Source of the DNA: Angiostrongylus vasorum
Taxonomy: Eukaryota > Nematoda > Chromadorea > Rhabditida > Metastrongylidae
Direction of reading: 5' to 3'
Assembly: GCA_018806985.1 (NCBI GenBank)
Contig: JADANN010000108.1
Location: forward strand, 682,001 to 746,000
Length of the DNA: 64,000 nt
The notes under the pieces were generated by a model. That model had not been told where the DNA came from and ran no database searches. It saw only the letters and a program-made list of their open reading frames with translations. Of the stretch, positions 26,577 through 40,400 are shown piece after piece; the stretch's first letter is position 1, and each line of letters opens with the position of its first letter. Position numbers and translations under genes: made by a program.

Positions 26577-28489
26577 CGGTTATCGTAGAGAATTCATTTT
26601 TGACGCACACCGCAATATGGTCCAGAAGCGGGTCGCTATGGTTGCGCAGAGGTGTCGACAACACCTCAAAACGGCGAATTCTCTGCCTGTCATTCAATTC
26701 GTGCGGCATCCATCTGTGAAGTTTATACTTTTTATTTTCATCAGGTCGCCCGAAAGTTGAGGTTTCTACATCGAGTCCCTCTGCAAGTTCTCGAACAATT
26801 GTGCTTGTATCTAATTCTGGCAGTGTTCAATTCACCGCAGTCAATGCCAGAAGAACGTCCCCCCCCCCACTGTTAGACCGGAATTACCCAGAACCGCGTT
26901 TCTGAAACCAAAAACGCACTCTGCATTCGTTAACACTTTCTGGACTTCATAATTTATTAAGGTTTCGAGCCGCTTGTCTTGTAGTAAATCCGACTTTGAA
27001 TTCATAAAAGCAGACTTGACGAAACTGTTATCCTGATAACTTAAGCCCAAACCATTAAAATTTATCAAAAGGGGACAATATGTACTATAATTCAATTACA
27101 CAACACTAAAGTGCATAAAACGAGCTTTGCAACTTTACTTTTTTTTATTACTTTAAAAAACTTGTGTTTATACTTGAAATGGTGTTTTTATTTTCTGGCA
27201 CTTCAACAGGCACTGATGGATCCAGAAGATACGATAAACAAGAACACGCCATTACCAGTATATTAGAGCGCATCTACCCATAAGTATGCGTAGCCTTCGA
27301 TAATGTCAGGAAGAGCTCAGAAGCTCCATGAGGATGGTGAATCCCAAAAAAAAACCGCTAAAAATAAGGCGGTTGGTAAGGAAAACTGATGCTTCCAACA
27401 TCTCCCGTTCGTCGGAGGCTACTGGGCTTGCTCTGGCGCGTGACAAAGACCATTGCTGGTGTCCGCTCGAACAAACTCAAGACTAAAGCGATTACAAGTA
27501 ACTACTATCACTTAAATACGATAGACATGGTTACATAGCTCTTGTGAGATAAAACGAATTCCAAACCACATAATATTCATAAACGAATATTACTTGATAC
27601 ATCACTCGCCACATTACACGATCACTGCCACACATAAAGATGCTTCGTGATAAGAACTGGTCTAACTCTTCCTTCAACTCATTAAGATTGGATCCAACTT
27701 GCTCGTCTCCGGTCACATATCATTTAGCAATTTGAAAAACCCTCTAGCCTTCTGACACCTGGCTGCCTCATGGCGGGATGATGTCTCTGCACTTTTTCAT
27801 GAAAAATGAAAGAGAACTTTATCACACCATAGTTATAAGAATCCACTATTTATAATTCTCTATCAATTCGATAACAGCTCCAGAATCCTAGCAGTTTTGA
27901 TATCCAAACATCTATTTTTTTGACTCCATTGGTTTCCCATTCTCCCACATGACTGTCTTCAGCGGTCCACTGCTTGCTTTCTTAGCATCAGTTTTTCCCT
28001 GTAAATAGCGATCTGACTTCTAAAACACAAAGCGTCAAGCGAACCATGCAGAACACCACACATACCATCCAAAGAATGGGATACGTCAGAAGTCATATTG
28101 TCATTAGTCCTTTGCCCCAATGTTTTTACCGGCGCACAAACTTGATTGCTACCAAGTCTCATAATTATTAGCGAGATATTGATGCCTGTTTCGTTTCTTT
28201 CAAGCTTTTTCCCTCTGTTTAAAATAGAACGTTTGAGGTTTTGTTTGAAAACACTGCACACCATTCAAAAATGCAGAATTCGCCTTAAATTTACGATCTA
28301 CTACTACTTCTATGTTAACATGAACTCATCTAATGCTATGAGAGTAAACTGGAAAGATGGATGGAAGCTCAAGCAGTTTTCTTTTCAAATTCATACTTGG
28401 ACATGATATTGGAAGAAGCGTATTCGCAAGCGTGGAATTTAGCAAGGGGTAAATGCTGTTTTTCTTCGATAAGAAAACATGAAGTTGGT
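26577..28489. other. Intergenic, no gene seen
   Basis: Nearly 2 kb without a recognised exon. One frame near 27285 gives CVAFDNVRK, faintly like an RT palm motif, but nothing around it supports a LINE. Confidence 0.35.
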
Positions 28490-28600
28490 ATTATAGAACC
28501 TATTATAGAAGCTAGCATATAACAGGTGATGTTTCAGCGGTTTCGCCTTCTTCAGAGCCTGGAAAGGCCAAATTGACATGCAATCTACTCAGCCTGGTAA
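28490..28600 (-). ncRNA. Penelope-type tail with hammerhead-like core
   Basis: Minus-strand order: CCTTTCCAGGCT-CTGAAGA-AGGCGAAACCGCT-GAAAC-ATC-ACC. Both conserved core boxes are intact and stem II can pair (GCG/CGC). Stem I pairing is weaker than at the other loci. Confidence 0.5.
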
Positions 28601-28990
28601 AGATCCACATTCCACTGGCGAGGTAAAAAGAACCATTTCTCAATCGCAAATGTAGGATGCTACGAGAAGTGGAATGTCTATGGAATCCAACACGTCATTT
28701 TCAACAATTAGAAAAGGATGGAGCACTGCAATACGTATTGAATCCAAATTTGTGCCTGAAGATAACTGTGGAGAGAGATTCATGCTTGGCGGACGAAGTT
28801 AGGCACTGTTCTTTTCTTGAACTCTTAAGTGATCCCCTACAGCGGAAATATACTGCCAGGAAATAGATAGAATGCATAAATAACTGCGACGCCTGCAATC
28901 ATCATTGGTATGACAGCAAAGCCTTCAGCGATGGAACCTTTGATGAAATTGTTCTTAAAGAATTCGTAATGCTACACGCTTACAGCGCCA
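28590..28990 (+). repeat. Family G dispersed repeat
   Basis: About 400 bp, clearly homologous to the reverse complement of 37195-37650 (for example TTTCTCAATCGCAAATGTAG and GAGAAGTGGAATGTCTATGG). No ORF is conserved between copies; family not recognised. Confidence 0.65.
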
Positions 28991-29094
28991 TGCGATGGGA
29001 TGCAAAAATATAGGTCACAATTTCCACTCCCATTCGCAAAGTTTACTATGAGCGTACGTACGTACTTAATATACTTAATATAGAATACTTGGAT

Positions 29095-29465
29095 ACTTGG
29101 ATGGCCCGTTTTCACTGGTTGTGCAGCCCCCAGCATAATCCGCACTTTTTCGAAGAGTTGCAGGTTTAGCCACTGTGGTTCTCTGCAGTCCCGAGGTCAC
29201 CCTAGCCAAAGTTTGCTCCAGGTCGTCACCACCACAATCATTCGCAGCCGTTGTGAAATCACAGCAAGATTTGCCACTATGTGACTAGTTTAACACCAGC
29301 ATGGTGGTAGATTCTGGTATTGGTTTACTCTTAGTTGGGCCTACTGATGGACACGCCGAACTCCTCAGCTTGGGTGACCCTGCCAGCGTAAGAATCCTCC
29401 CGCTGCACCTTATGGTCCAACACCTAAGAACACCTTCTTGCCATGATGAGGCAATAAACCGCTGG
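29095..29465 (-). repeat. Family C dispersed repeat
   Basis: Reversed copy: GGTTGTGCAGCCCCCAGCATAATC, CACTGTGGTTCTCTGCAGTCC, AGTTGGGCCTACTGATGG. Confidence 0.65.
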
Positions 29466-31384
29466 AAAGTAATATCGAATATCAAAGATTAACTTCCAAC
29501 TAGACCAGTTCATGATGTATCAATGTTTGGCTGATGACAAGCTAGGTTTTGTGCGAATTCTTCTTCACTGCTGCCGTACGTAAACGTTCTAACGTCCTGT
29601 AGTAACGTTAACAAAAATTACTACACAGAAAACAAGTTCCACACGCACCCTCCCACTCGCACACTACTTCTTACCACATTGTACATAATCTCGTCACATA
29701 CCTTAGAGCACTGCCTCGTTACCTGCGCAGCAATTTGCGAGAACCTCACGTAGTTGATGCCAGCAGCCCTCCATGCGACCATTTCACTTACTAGTAATCA
29801 AATACTCTCATCAAGAAAGTATACCCATGTTAAATTCACATATTACGCGACCAGTACTGAGATAAAAAGGCGGACTGAACACCTAACTGCTTGAAAAAAA
29901 CCATATAGAAAAATGCAAATTTTATACAGAATGTCACAGTACATCAAATCCTCATAGGCATAGGGAAACCAAACGAATTTTCAATAACAGGAGGCATCGG
30001 TTCTAACTACAACAAGTGTATCCACCACAAGCATTAAGGTTAGTTATCAACTGACGTATGAGTAGTCGTGCAACTTAAAAGTAGAAAATCTGGGTACTTT
30101 TTGAAGAAAACCATTGAAACACTTCGCAGGTTAGTGCTGTTCAATTGCTTCACACGTAGGAAACAGCTTTTATTGGGTTGCCGAAGCAAGCAGCAAACGC
30201 TACAAACCGCGTGGACTACGTGAATCAATAGATCTGGGAGTTACATTCACAGCGAATAACTTTGAAGTTAAGCAGCAAGCAGGGTAATTAATATGTTTGT
30301 GATTATATTATAAACATAAGAAAAGCTGCCTTTATTTTAAGAAGACAGTAAGCGAAGAAAAGGGTGACACAGACACAGAGACCCAGCTGAGAGGTTCCCA
30401 TAAACACAGTCACAACTATTCAGTCTACATCTAGGTAAGCTCATCAGAGGACGTTTGGTAAAAACAGAGACGAGTAAAGTAAAAGAAAAAGCATTCGAAG
30501 ATCCCCAACCTCACACAAATAGGAACAACCAGTAATGAATACTGTAATAACAACTAGAAATGTAATCAAACTAGATGCGAGCAATTTGACTGGTATTTCA
30601 TCACAGAAAACTTCCTATGCAACAGGCAAACGTGGGTAACAAGAATAAAAATGACTTGATAAACGGGCAATCAAACGATTCGCTCCAAAGGGGGAAATGA
30701 CTGGTAACTTCATACAACTTCAAATAACGGAACTCCAGAAGAAGAATGCATTCCGAACACGCACGAAGTTACTGTGCTGAAAAAAAAACAGTTGTTGAAC
30801 ACCACACAATGTTGCTGACGTGTTAGCCGGTTTAATACAAAAGGTTCAACCAAGAAAAGAGACAAATAACTTTTAGTGTGGAGAAATCGAATGAATAAAA
30901 TTGCTTCACCCTATCTGACTACATTTTGAATTGGTATTAACCTTAGAAAAATTGCTGTATGGTTAAGATGGGTCTCCGTAATCATATCAAAACATGGTTA
31001 ACACTTCTAACAATCACTAAAACGAGTCGAGAAGGAATGAGACTACTTTGCAACTTTAGGAAATGTCCCCACATATCACTTTAGCATGGGGATTTTACGA
31101 CCTAATAGTTACATACTCCCAATGGACACATTATGCCACCCAAAAACGCTTAAACAAACGGATAGTTTCAGCAAATCAATACCACACCTCTAAGAAGAGC
31201 CTATAAAAGTAACAATGCTTAAACAGCACTAAATATCGGCCACAACTTGCGAAATAGTCATCTTAGTACACTCTGATCTCCCATTTTGCGAAGTTTGTTC
31301 TGCATAATACTTATAATTCAAGCTAGCACTTATTACAGTGCAGTCTTCATAATGGTCGACGCTCGACGCATCGACCGCGATTCC
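29466..31384 (-). other. 3' flank of the kinesin gene
   Basis: AT-rich, no coding exon seen. It should contain the kinesin 3' UTR. An AATAAA on the minus strand (30336-30331) is one possible poly(A) signal, about 1 kb after the stop, so uncertain. Confidence 0.35.
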
Positions 31385-34300
31385 CTATAGGAGCACATCT
31401 GGTGACGGCTCACCGTTCATTTGAGTGGCGTTCGCTGATCGCACAGACGGTGATTGTGCAGCTCCTCCAACAGCTGCCGAAGGAGAGTAAACCTGGCCGG
31501 GTCGAATGGGCTTTACAATTTGTGGCGTTTGCCGACGCATGTTACGTTGTCTCACGGCATCCTTGATGCGCTCAACCTTAACATTGATTCAATCATTATG
31601 AAAAGTATTTAGAGCTTATCTAAGGTACAATAAAACAACCTAATAATTGTCATTATGGACCAGAATCAAAGCAAAAAAAATATGGCCACTAGTAAAAAGG
31701 GGCGTGCGTAGGGCAGTGGTCCGAGGCGCCCTGTAATACACATGGGATCGACCCTGCGCCCCAAGCCCACCAAGCCCACCAAGCCCTCCATCCCTCCGGG
31801 GGTCGGCAAATTGGTGCCACACTTGTCTAGGAGGATAGTAGCACTGACTCGATACATCAATTAATGAAGTTGAATGCATGGCGTATCCCCTCAGCGATAG
31901 ATCAACGCCGAGAGCTCTATCCTTTTATAAAAAACATGCGCAATTAGTAAGTAATTAACATGAAAGACAACAGGAAAGGACCTCTTGCAGATATTTTCTC
32001 CGCTCGAGTTGCGATCGCTCTTTGGTGTCTCGTAAAGCAGTCTCGAGTTGCTTGATGCGATCCTCTCTACCGCGAAGACGTGCTTCCATTTTTGGCAACT
32101 CTACGCGAAGATCGGCATTATCGCGAACGAGCTGGATAAACCAATTTAAAATGAGTTAGAACAGTCAACAATCGGAAAATTTGGCGATGTAATTCAAGAG
32201 CGTACAATCTGCGGGAAAAATCATTCGTTATACGATGTCTGGTTTTCAAACGAAAGGAATTGGGGTTCTTTTAAAAAATGAGACTCTGATTGTTCTCCAG
32301 AATAAAATTCTTCGATCAAAAAAGAGAGCACTCTGCCCGAGTAGAACCAGAAAGAGCTACCTGATATCTAAAATGTGTACCTGTTTGTGGACCTTAGTAA
32401 GTTTGTCCAAATTATTTTCTAAGAACTGAATGCGCTGTTTTTGTGCAGGGCCTGAGAGGCAATCTTCATCGACATCCATAGTAGCCTGACATCTCGAAAG
32501 AACCAAGCGCACAAACTCTTTCTTCAGGTTCTTAAGTGTAACAAGTTCTGTATTCACTCTGTCCGTAAGCGGCTTCAGCTCCCGCGCTACCTGGTCCTTC
32601 ACTAGCAATTGTTTTAATTTGGTTGCATCTTGCCCTTGAACAGAGTTAATCTCCTCTAGTTTCTTCTCAGCTGCTTGTGCTTCGGCTGAATTCATCTCTT
32701 TTGCTGCTGTATTCTCGCTAAACAACTTGGACACGCCAATTCGCATGTGGTTTAGCAGCTCGTGGTCGGGTAGAATGTCATTCTGATTAACCTGGAAGAA
32801 AAAAATCCGTTCATGGGCTTCTGCAGCATTGGCGGAACCAGAATTAACCGCTTTAAAAAACTGACAATGTCAGCAATGTTGTATTCCCGAATGATGTTGT
32901 AGATGGCATCCTTGAAGTGTTTGATTTTCGGACCGCACTCATCGAGATGAGCATTCAGTGCACTCTTTGCCTGGCTTGCACTGTCTTCGAGCTGCTGATT
33001 CTCCTCCTAGTGAAAGAATAGGTATTCTTTCGTCTTTACTAGTACGACAACACCAGAAAATAACGACAGCAGATCACGAACACAAAAAAGTAAGATCACA
33101 ACTGTAGCACTAATCTTCACCAACCATCACGATTTCCAGCTCTTTTTTCAATTTCTCATACTCAGCATTCCGCACCTCGAGTTGAACAGCGATGTCCTCA
33201 ATAGCAGAAATCATCTCTTTTGTTTCATTTTGCTTGTCGTCACTTTCCTTTTGGATACGTACGAGTTCTTCACGCAAAGTTTCTTCGTTTTCTCGCATCG
33301 CCTGGATTGATTCATCTTGCATCAACACCTGAACATGAAAATTACATTCTTTGCGAATAAGCGTGACTAGAAAAAAATATCGCATCAACAATGATTGTTT
33401 AAGAACGACCACAATTGACCTATTGAAGCACGTGACTTTTCTTTTTAAAACAACTTCTATGTTTAAATATCCTCCCAACGTTTTACCGCCTCATCGTGGC
33501 TGGGAGGTGTTCCTGGGTGTCAGACTGCGATGTACAGCGGGAGATTCGTCCCCACGGCAGGGTCTCCCAAGCTGAGGAGTCTGGCGTTTCCACCAGGAAG
33601 CTTAGTTAAGAGTAAACCAATACCAGGATCCACCAGTCTTGGTATCGAAGTCACATGGTGGCAAATCTCCCTCTGATCCACAAGAGCTGCGGCTGCCTAT
33701 GGTGCTGACCAGGGGCAGACTTTGGCCAAGCTGATCTCGGGATTCCAGGGAACCACAATGGCTTAAGTAGCAAATGTGCGAAAAACGGTGATTATGCTGG
33801 GGCCTGCACAACTAGTGAGGACGGGCCGTTCAAGTATCAAGTAAGTATGCTTAAATATATTAAATCGTCCATATTTTGTTACGCAATGGAAAAAACACAC
33901 AAAGTACTGATTTGCTTGCCTGAGCCTTTAGCTTCTCTTGTTCCTGACTCACGCGTTGAATCTCGTCATCTTTCTCGTCGAGCTGCTGATATAATTTCAC
34001 TCGTTCTTCCTCGTACCTTAAAAACAAAGAGAAGTTGGCAAAAAGCTATTGGATCGAGAATCGATTCTGGTCTTCAGAATTAGCAAACCTCTTCTTCTCC
34101 TCATCAGTAATTGGACCAGTAACTGAAGTAAGCATTGGTGGTGCTGGTGCGATCATTGATCTTTCCATTGACGGAGTTGTTGAGTCAGTAGGAGTTTCGG
34201 AAACAGCAAGGAGTCCTGCAGTGTCATTTAGATTAATCCAATCCGATTCATTTACACGCTCGCCTCCACGCCACCGGGTCATTTCCAGATTCAAAGCTTG

Positions 34301-34395
34301 TAGAACAGTTGACAAGCGAGTAACCTACATAAAAAATACATATAATATGCATTTTATATGCGCTTATATGTGTTTACACACATATCTATGCATGT

Positions 34396-34451
<56 letters not shown>

Positions 34452-37400
34452 AAAACAAACGGCAAGAAATATTAAATTCAAAGCCAACCTTATCCCTTTC
34501 TTTTTCGTACCGACGTTTCCATTCTTCAGCAGTAAGTTCCTCGTTAATCTGGACAACGTTCTTGATTGTCTTGGCTCTGAATGAGGATAGAATGTTTGAA
34601 GGAAGAAAAACGTAAAATAAAGAGTAAAAAAACAATTTCTAAAAGCAATAATTCCCTTACCGCTGACCAAACATTAGTGTTGACTTTGTTTCGGCTTCAT
34701 TGAAGTGAGAAGGAGAGGCACAGATAATAACTGTAGTGCGCGAATTTCCTCCAAGAGACTCTTGCAAAATGCGAGTTAATTTTGAGTCTCGGTATGGCAC
34801 ATGTGATTTCGTTCCCTCAGCAAGGGCAGAGATGACAATACCGAGTGCAGTAAGAGACTTGTTAATGTTTTTTGCCTCCTCCAGAACAGTCCCTTGGGCC
34901 CCAGTCTTACTCACCCTAAATACTCATTTGTTATTTCGTGAGAGGGAAAGTACAAAACTAGCACACGAACGAAGACGACTTAAATGAACAGACCTTTTCA
35001 GAACCTGCTAAATCTACCAAATAGAGCTTCCCCGCAAGTTGTTTTTTTGTTGCTTGATGTTCTTGTTTTACGGTTATAAGGAAAACCGAATGAGAACGAG
35101 ATGAATGTTCATTCATATCTAAACAAGAGCTGAATCGAAACAAATCGAAAAAGAATAATACACAAGAAAAAGATCAGAGCTGAGCATTTCCAGCAGCAGC
35201 GTAACAACTCACTTGTAACAGCAACTTGACGATTACTCTTTCCATCTTCAATTGTTTGCATCACTTCTTCAGGACTTCCAACAAACCGTTCGGTTGCGCC
35301 CTTCACATATGGAACACGGTTTTTGTCTTCATGAATTGAAAGGTTAACCTTTTCAGCTGAAAATAGAAAGCCTCTTTAGAAATGAACATGCAAAGAATAT
35401 CCTTCACACAATGTCCATCACGGGACAGATCGCGAGTGACTTAGAAGGGAGGCTACGTGGAGTGGTGGCTTGCGGATTAAATAAGGATCAAAGATGACCT
35501 GTACTTGCCCTGGAACGTAGGTGGACTCTTTACATGGACGCTCTGTTCCAACTGTATAACTTCGCTATAAAAATAATTATATACGTATGCGTATGGTTGC
35601 GTTTGTGTGCGTACTGTATCCATCCTGCACTGTAGAAGCAAGCACGACTTGCAACCGTTTAACTAGGAGGGTAGAGAAGGCTTCTCGAGGTCATTTCCAA
35701 AAAAAAAGGCCAGGTATTATGTCTAAACCTCTTTAAAAACTACAAAGAAATATACTTCGTCCCTACAATCGGGCAAAGCAAGCTGCATTTATTTGGATGT
35801 TCCCTTATGCAAAACGGTTAAAATCAGGAATCTAAAGTTACACGGAAAGGTTACTATTCTTCATATACCGCAAAGGCAGAACAACCCAACAAACACTTTT
35901 GTGCAGGTCAAAGACTTAAAAAGTTTATTTGTTCTTCCTTTAACGAAAATCAACGGACTTCGACTGGTAACTGGGTACAATATGGTAATAGAACCATAGA
36001 TTGTCTTCGTGTCTAAGGCCGTTGTACAGGTTGCTGTACAAAATTTTAAAAACTTACGATCCAGTAAGTCACGAATCTTCTCATTGTAGATTTCGAAGTA
36101 GGAAACTTTTATGTGAAACTCAAGTTCCGTGTCCATCGTATATATGTGATTAAAAATGTCGTGGACTATTCGTGGTATAATACCTTGCATAACTGGATCA
36201 TCGATTGTTCCCTGAAAATTTCAGTAAAAACTAAAACTAAACAAAAATTTCAAAAGACTGCTGAACGGATTCTCCAAATAATAAATTAACAGCTTACCTC
36301 CATCGTATGAGTTTTACCCGAAGACGTTTGCCCATATGCAAACACAGTTCCATTATAGCCAGACAACACATCTTGTACTATATGGTAAGCTGCACCCATA
36401 TAAACTTGCTCTTGAGTTGTGTTCGGTTTGAAAACCTTGTCGTACACGAACACTTTACCCTATAACATTCTTAAACACATTCAAAGACAAAGTTTCATGG
36501 ATTTAAAGAAAAAAAAAGTAAAACGAGATTTTGATCATATTCATTATAAAAAAAACCACAGAAATTTCTGTAACCAAAATTAATGTTGATTATAATGCAA
36601 TCTTATATAAAGTGCCAATCCCATCAACATGATCCATTCCACGACATAAGTTGCAGAAAGGAACCACAATTTTATACCCATTTTATCGGGCTTTATTCAA
36701 AAATTGAAACAGGCAAATTAAGCCAAGGGTTTACTTCATATTACAACATTAATTACGACTTGATTGACCACCGTACTCATACTCATAATGTTACTGATTA
36801 CCCTACTTAGCAAATATTTTCTTAAACCTTTTCGAGCTATGGCTTTTCATCCACTGCATTAAAATGGATCTGGTTATAAACTGCGACTCCTCAATGGTTT
36901 ACAGCCTAATCGTGGCTGAGAGGTGTTCCTGGGTGTCGGGCAGCTCTGATATACAAGGGCGGTGCGTGATGACGACTTGGGGCAGACCTTGGCTAGGCTG
37001 ACATCGGCGCTCCAGGGAACCACAATGGCTAAACCACCAATACACCGAAGCAGTGGAAATTATGCTACGGTCCGCACAACCACTGAAGACGGGCCATTCG
37101 CGTATTAAGTATTGTATATTAAATACGTATTGTTGCTCACTGTAATCTTTAAGAATCGAAGTAAAAACCATAAGGATGAGGATTTTCGTATCCCTGGCGT
37201 TATAGGCTTCTAGCATTGAGAATTCTTTGAGAATAATTCAAATGACGAACTTTCGACAAACCTCGGCTTTGCATGAATAATTTCAAAAACAGTTTCAACG
37301 CTAAAGACTTTGTTGTCATACCAATGATGAACGTAGGCATTGCAGTTATTTACGTATTTTTGTCTATTTCTTGGCAATATATTTCCACTGTAGGGGTTCA

Positions 37401-40400
37401 CTTAGACTTCAAGAAGAGAAGAGTGCCTAACTTCGCCCGTCAAGCATGGATCTCTCGCACAGTTTTCTTCAGGCAGAAATTTGGCTCCAGAATGTATTGC
37501 GATGCTTCATCCTTTTCTAACAGTTGAAAAGCAAGTCGTTGGATTCCATAGACATTCCACTTCTCGTAGCATTCTACATTTGCGATTGAGAAATGGTTCG
37601 CTTTGCCTCGCCAGTGGAATGCGGACCTCTATCATAAAAGTTTCGAAACTACCGGTGTTCCAAATGACCCCTTGCCAAATATCACGTATGCGAGTACGCT
37701 TCTTTCAACAGCACATGGAAGTATGAATTTGTCAAGTAAATTGCTGGAATTTCCACTCTTCTTCTCGACTTTTCTCTCAGCATAAAATGACTCCATATTA
37801 ACATAAAAGTCGTAGTAGTATGGAATTATGAGCTGGTCTATGCATTTTCAAGTGGTGTGTGGTGTTTTTCCTCCCAACGGTTTACCTCCTCATCGTGGCT
37901 GGGAAGTGTTCCTAGGTGTTGGACTGCGATGCACAGCGAGGGATTCATCCCCCGATAGGGTCTCTCAAGCTGAGGAGTCCGACGTTTCTTCCGGGAACTC
38001 AGCCAAGAATAAACCAGTACCACGAATCACCACTGTGATGGCATCAAACCATTCGGATGATGAAAACGACGACCTGAGGCAGGCTTTGGCCAGGCTGATC
38101 TCGTGACTTCAGGGAACCACAGTGGCTAAACCAGCAAAATTCCGAAAAATGGAGATTATGCTGGGGCCCGCACAACCGGTGAGGGTGGGCCGTCCAGGTA
38201 TCCGTCCAGGTATACACTGTGACTGTTGATGCATCACTTTCCAGAAACCTCAAAATTTCATTCCTAAGCAAAATGCGGTTCAGTCACTGTACATGGAGGA
38301 TACTAGTACTAATTTACAGCACTAAATAATGCACCTGACTGTGCAGATGATATAAACTACCCAGGCGATGTTTCAACACCGCGTTCGAGGATTTAACACC
38401 ACACCGGGCTGAGATCAGCTGATTCCCTTTAATCCGTGTGGTATAGCCCTAGTAAGCCTCTCCTACGATTCCAGGGAGAACTGACTCGTCCAGCGTTCAA
38501 CAACATTCATAACGAAGATTAAAATTCTCAAGCAGAAGCTTAACCCACATGCGAAAAAATTCGAAAACCGTGATTGGTGAAAGGAGACGAACTGAATGCA
38601 AGAAGTGCTGTGATCTGCATACGTGCTGTCAGACGATGAAAAAAACGTAATCCGAATTTAACCCCAAGGTTGTTTTTACCATTACCACTAAGGCTGCAGA
38701 ACCAAAACGTGAACCAAAAGTTAAAGCATACTACCGTTTAAAAGCCAATTCATACCTAATCTTTACTGGTCACAGCATCCCCACTTAGCAAGGAATCCAA
38801 CAGAAAAATGCTTCACAGCACGTATTATTCTTATTTGGAATAACCAGTTTTGTCGGACACGCTCATTTACCCTCAGATTAGCAAGTGCGCTAATTTTTTT
38901 GACAAATGCCGACAATTTTTTCGACATGAACACCTGCGGGATTTAGAAAACTACAGCTTTATATGAAAGAATTTGTTCGGTAGCACCAAAAGTGTGCAGA
39001 AATCTCACCACCTCATGCAGTTGAACACAATTATTGATGTAGTATGAGCCACATCAATAATCAACAGATATTTTCCCATCAATTTGGAAAAAGGTAAACA
39101 TGGTGCACAATGACAGTCCCCAATCGCTAGAAAATGTTGTGAAACCAATTCACATAGATGCGTGCGATACGATCAATCGAGTTATGAGACATCACCGCAC
39201 CAATGGCTCTGGCCATCTGTTCCTACTGGCATCGTCGACCACAAACGGCTCACTCGGGACATGCCGGAAATGGAAAACAAGCAATAAGTTTCTGCACAGT
39301 TTTAAAACGTCATCAACGCTATGAACCACCCCTTTCCATTAAGATGCCTTTTAAACGCGGCATTAATTCGTAGAGTATATACGCTTGGAAAAGATTTGAC
39401 CATCTTCATAGGAAGCTTAGGTCCACATTTGCACCCTGAGCTATTTCTTTCACTTTTTTTATAAAATAAAATGCAGTGTGGGCTGCTACACGAGTCACAT
39501 ACATGCAGAGCAGTTACTGATAATCCACGTCAGAAAATCAATCGTCTCATTTAGCACCAGCACGGAACTTTGTCTTATGATTGCTAATAATCTGCTCAAC
39601 AAAAGAAAACTGGCAATAATCTAACACGATGTTTAGCTCAAAAAATGATGCCCTTATCCCACTCCTAATCAAGAGCGGATTTATGGTTAAAAACAACCAA
39701 AGATAAGGAATCAGTGTCGATTTTTTCCTAAATGGGTCCATATATATCCCAATGAATTAACCTCATAAAGTTATGTTTTTGCCAAATAACAAGTTCATAA
39801 ATTTACGTCCGTTTAAACAACAGATTCTCGAATAATCTATGATAGGTAATTTGTACTTGACTATAATTTCAAAATGTTAACTGTCAAGTGAGAAAAACCG
39901 CATTGAAAGCAGCTTTAAACTCATCCACTGTTTTAACTACAAGTGATGTGTGAATAAAAGAGAGTTCACGATATAACTATTATGGATGTGTGATATTTAC
40001 AAAACTCCGGACTGCCAGTGTCTGCCGTGGGGATCGAACACGATATTATCTTTTTCGGGGCTAACGCGTTCACCACCACACCATGCGAGTCCTTAGCTTC
40101 GCCTTTTTCTCAGTCGTGTTTTATAGCCGCTATTTGCAGTTTTACAATATACCGAACTTTTGAGTGATTACTTTTAATCATATAAAAACACTTGCCTTTC
40201 CTTATTTGTTTTTTTTTCTGCAAGGCCACTCACCAGCAAAGTAGGGGGCTTACGTTATACCCATATGCATTGATTACACACCTGTTTAAGCCCAGAACCC
40301 TAACACATACAAATCAATACAAATCGTGCCAACCGGACTGAGTAGATTTTGTAAGGCTGTGCTATTCCATGAAAACCAGAGAGTGAATGTAAGTCGAGAA

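Noticed and set aside
27290..27390. Possible RT fragment (CVAFDNVRK) or a 28-codon ORF from ATG 27304
   Set aside because: Single short motif, immediately followed by stops, with no neighbouring LINE domains.
34386..34670. Open frames with IYIYIY runs near 34.4 kb
   Set aside because: They come from the (AT)n microsatellite and antisense of a kinesin exon.
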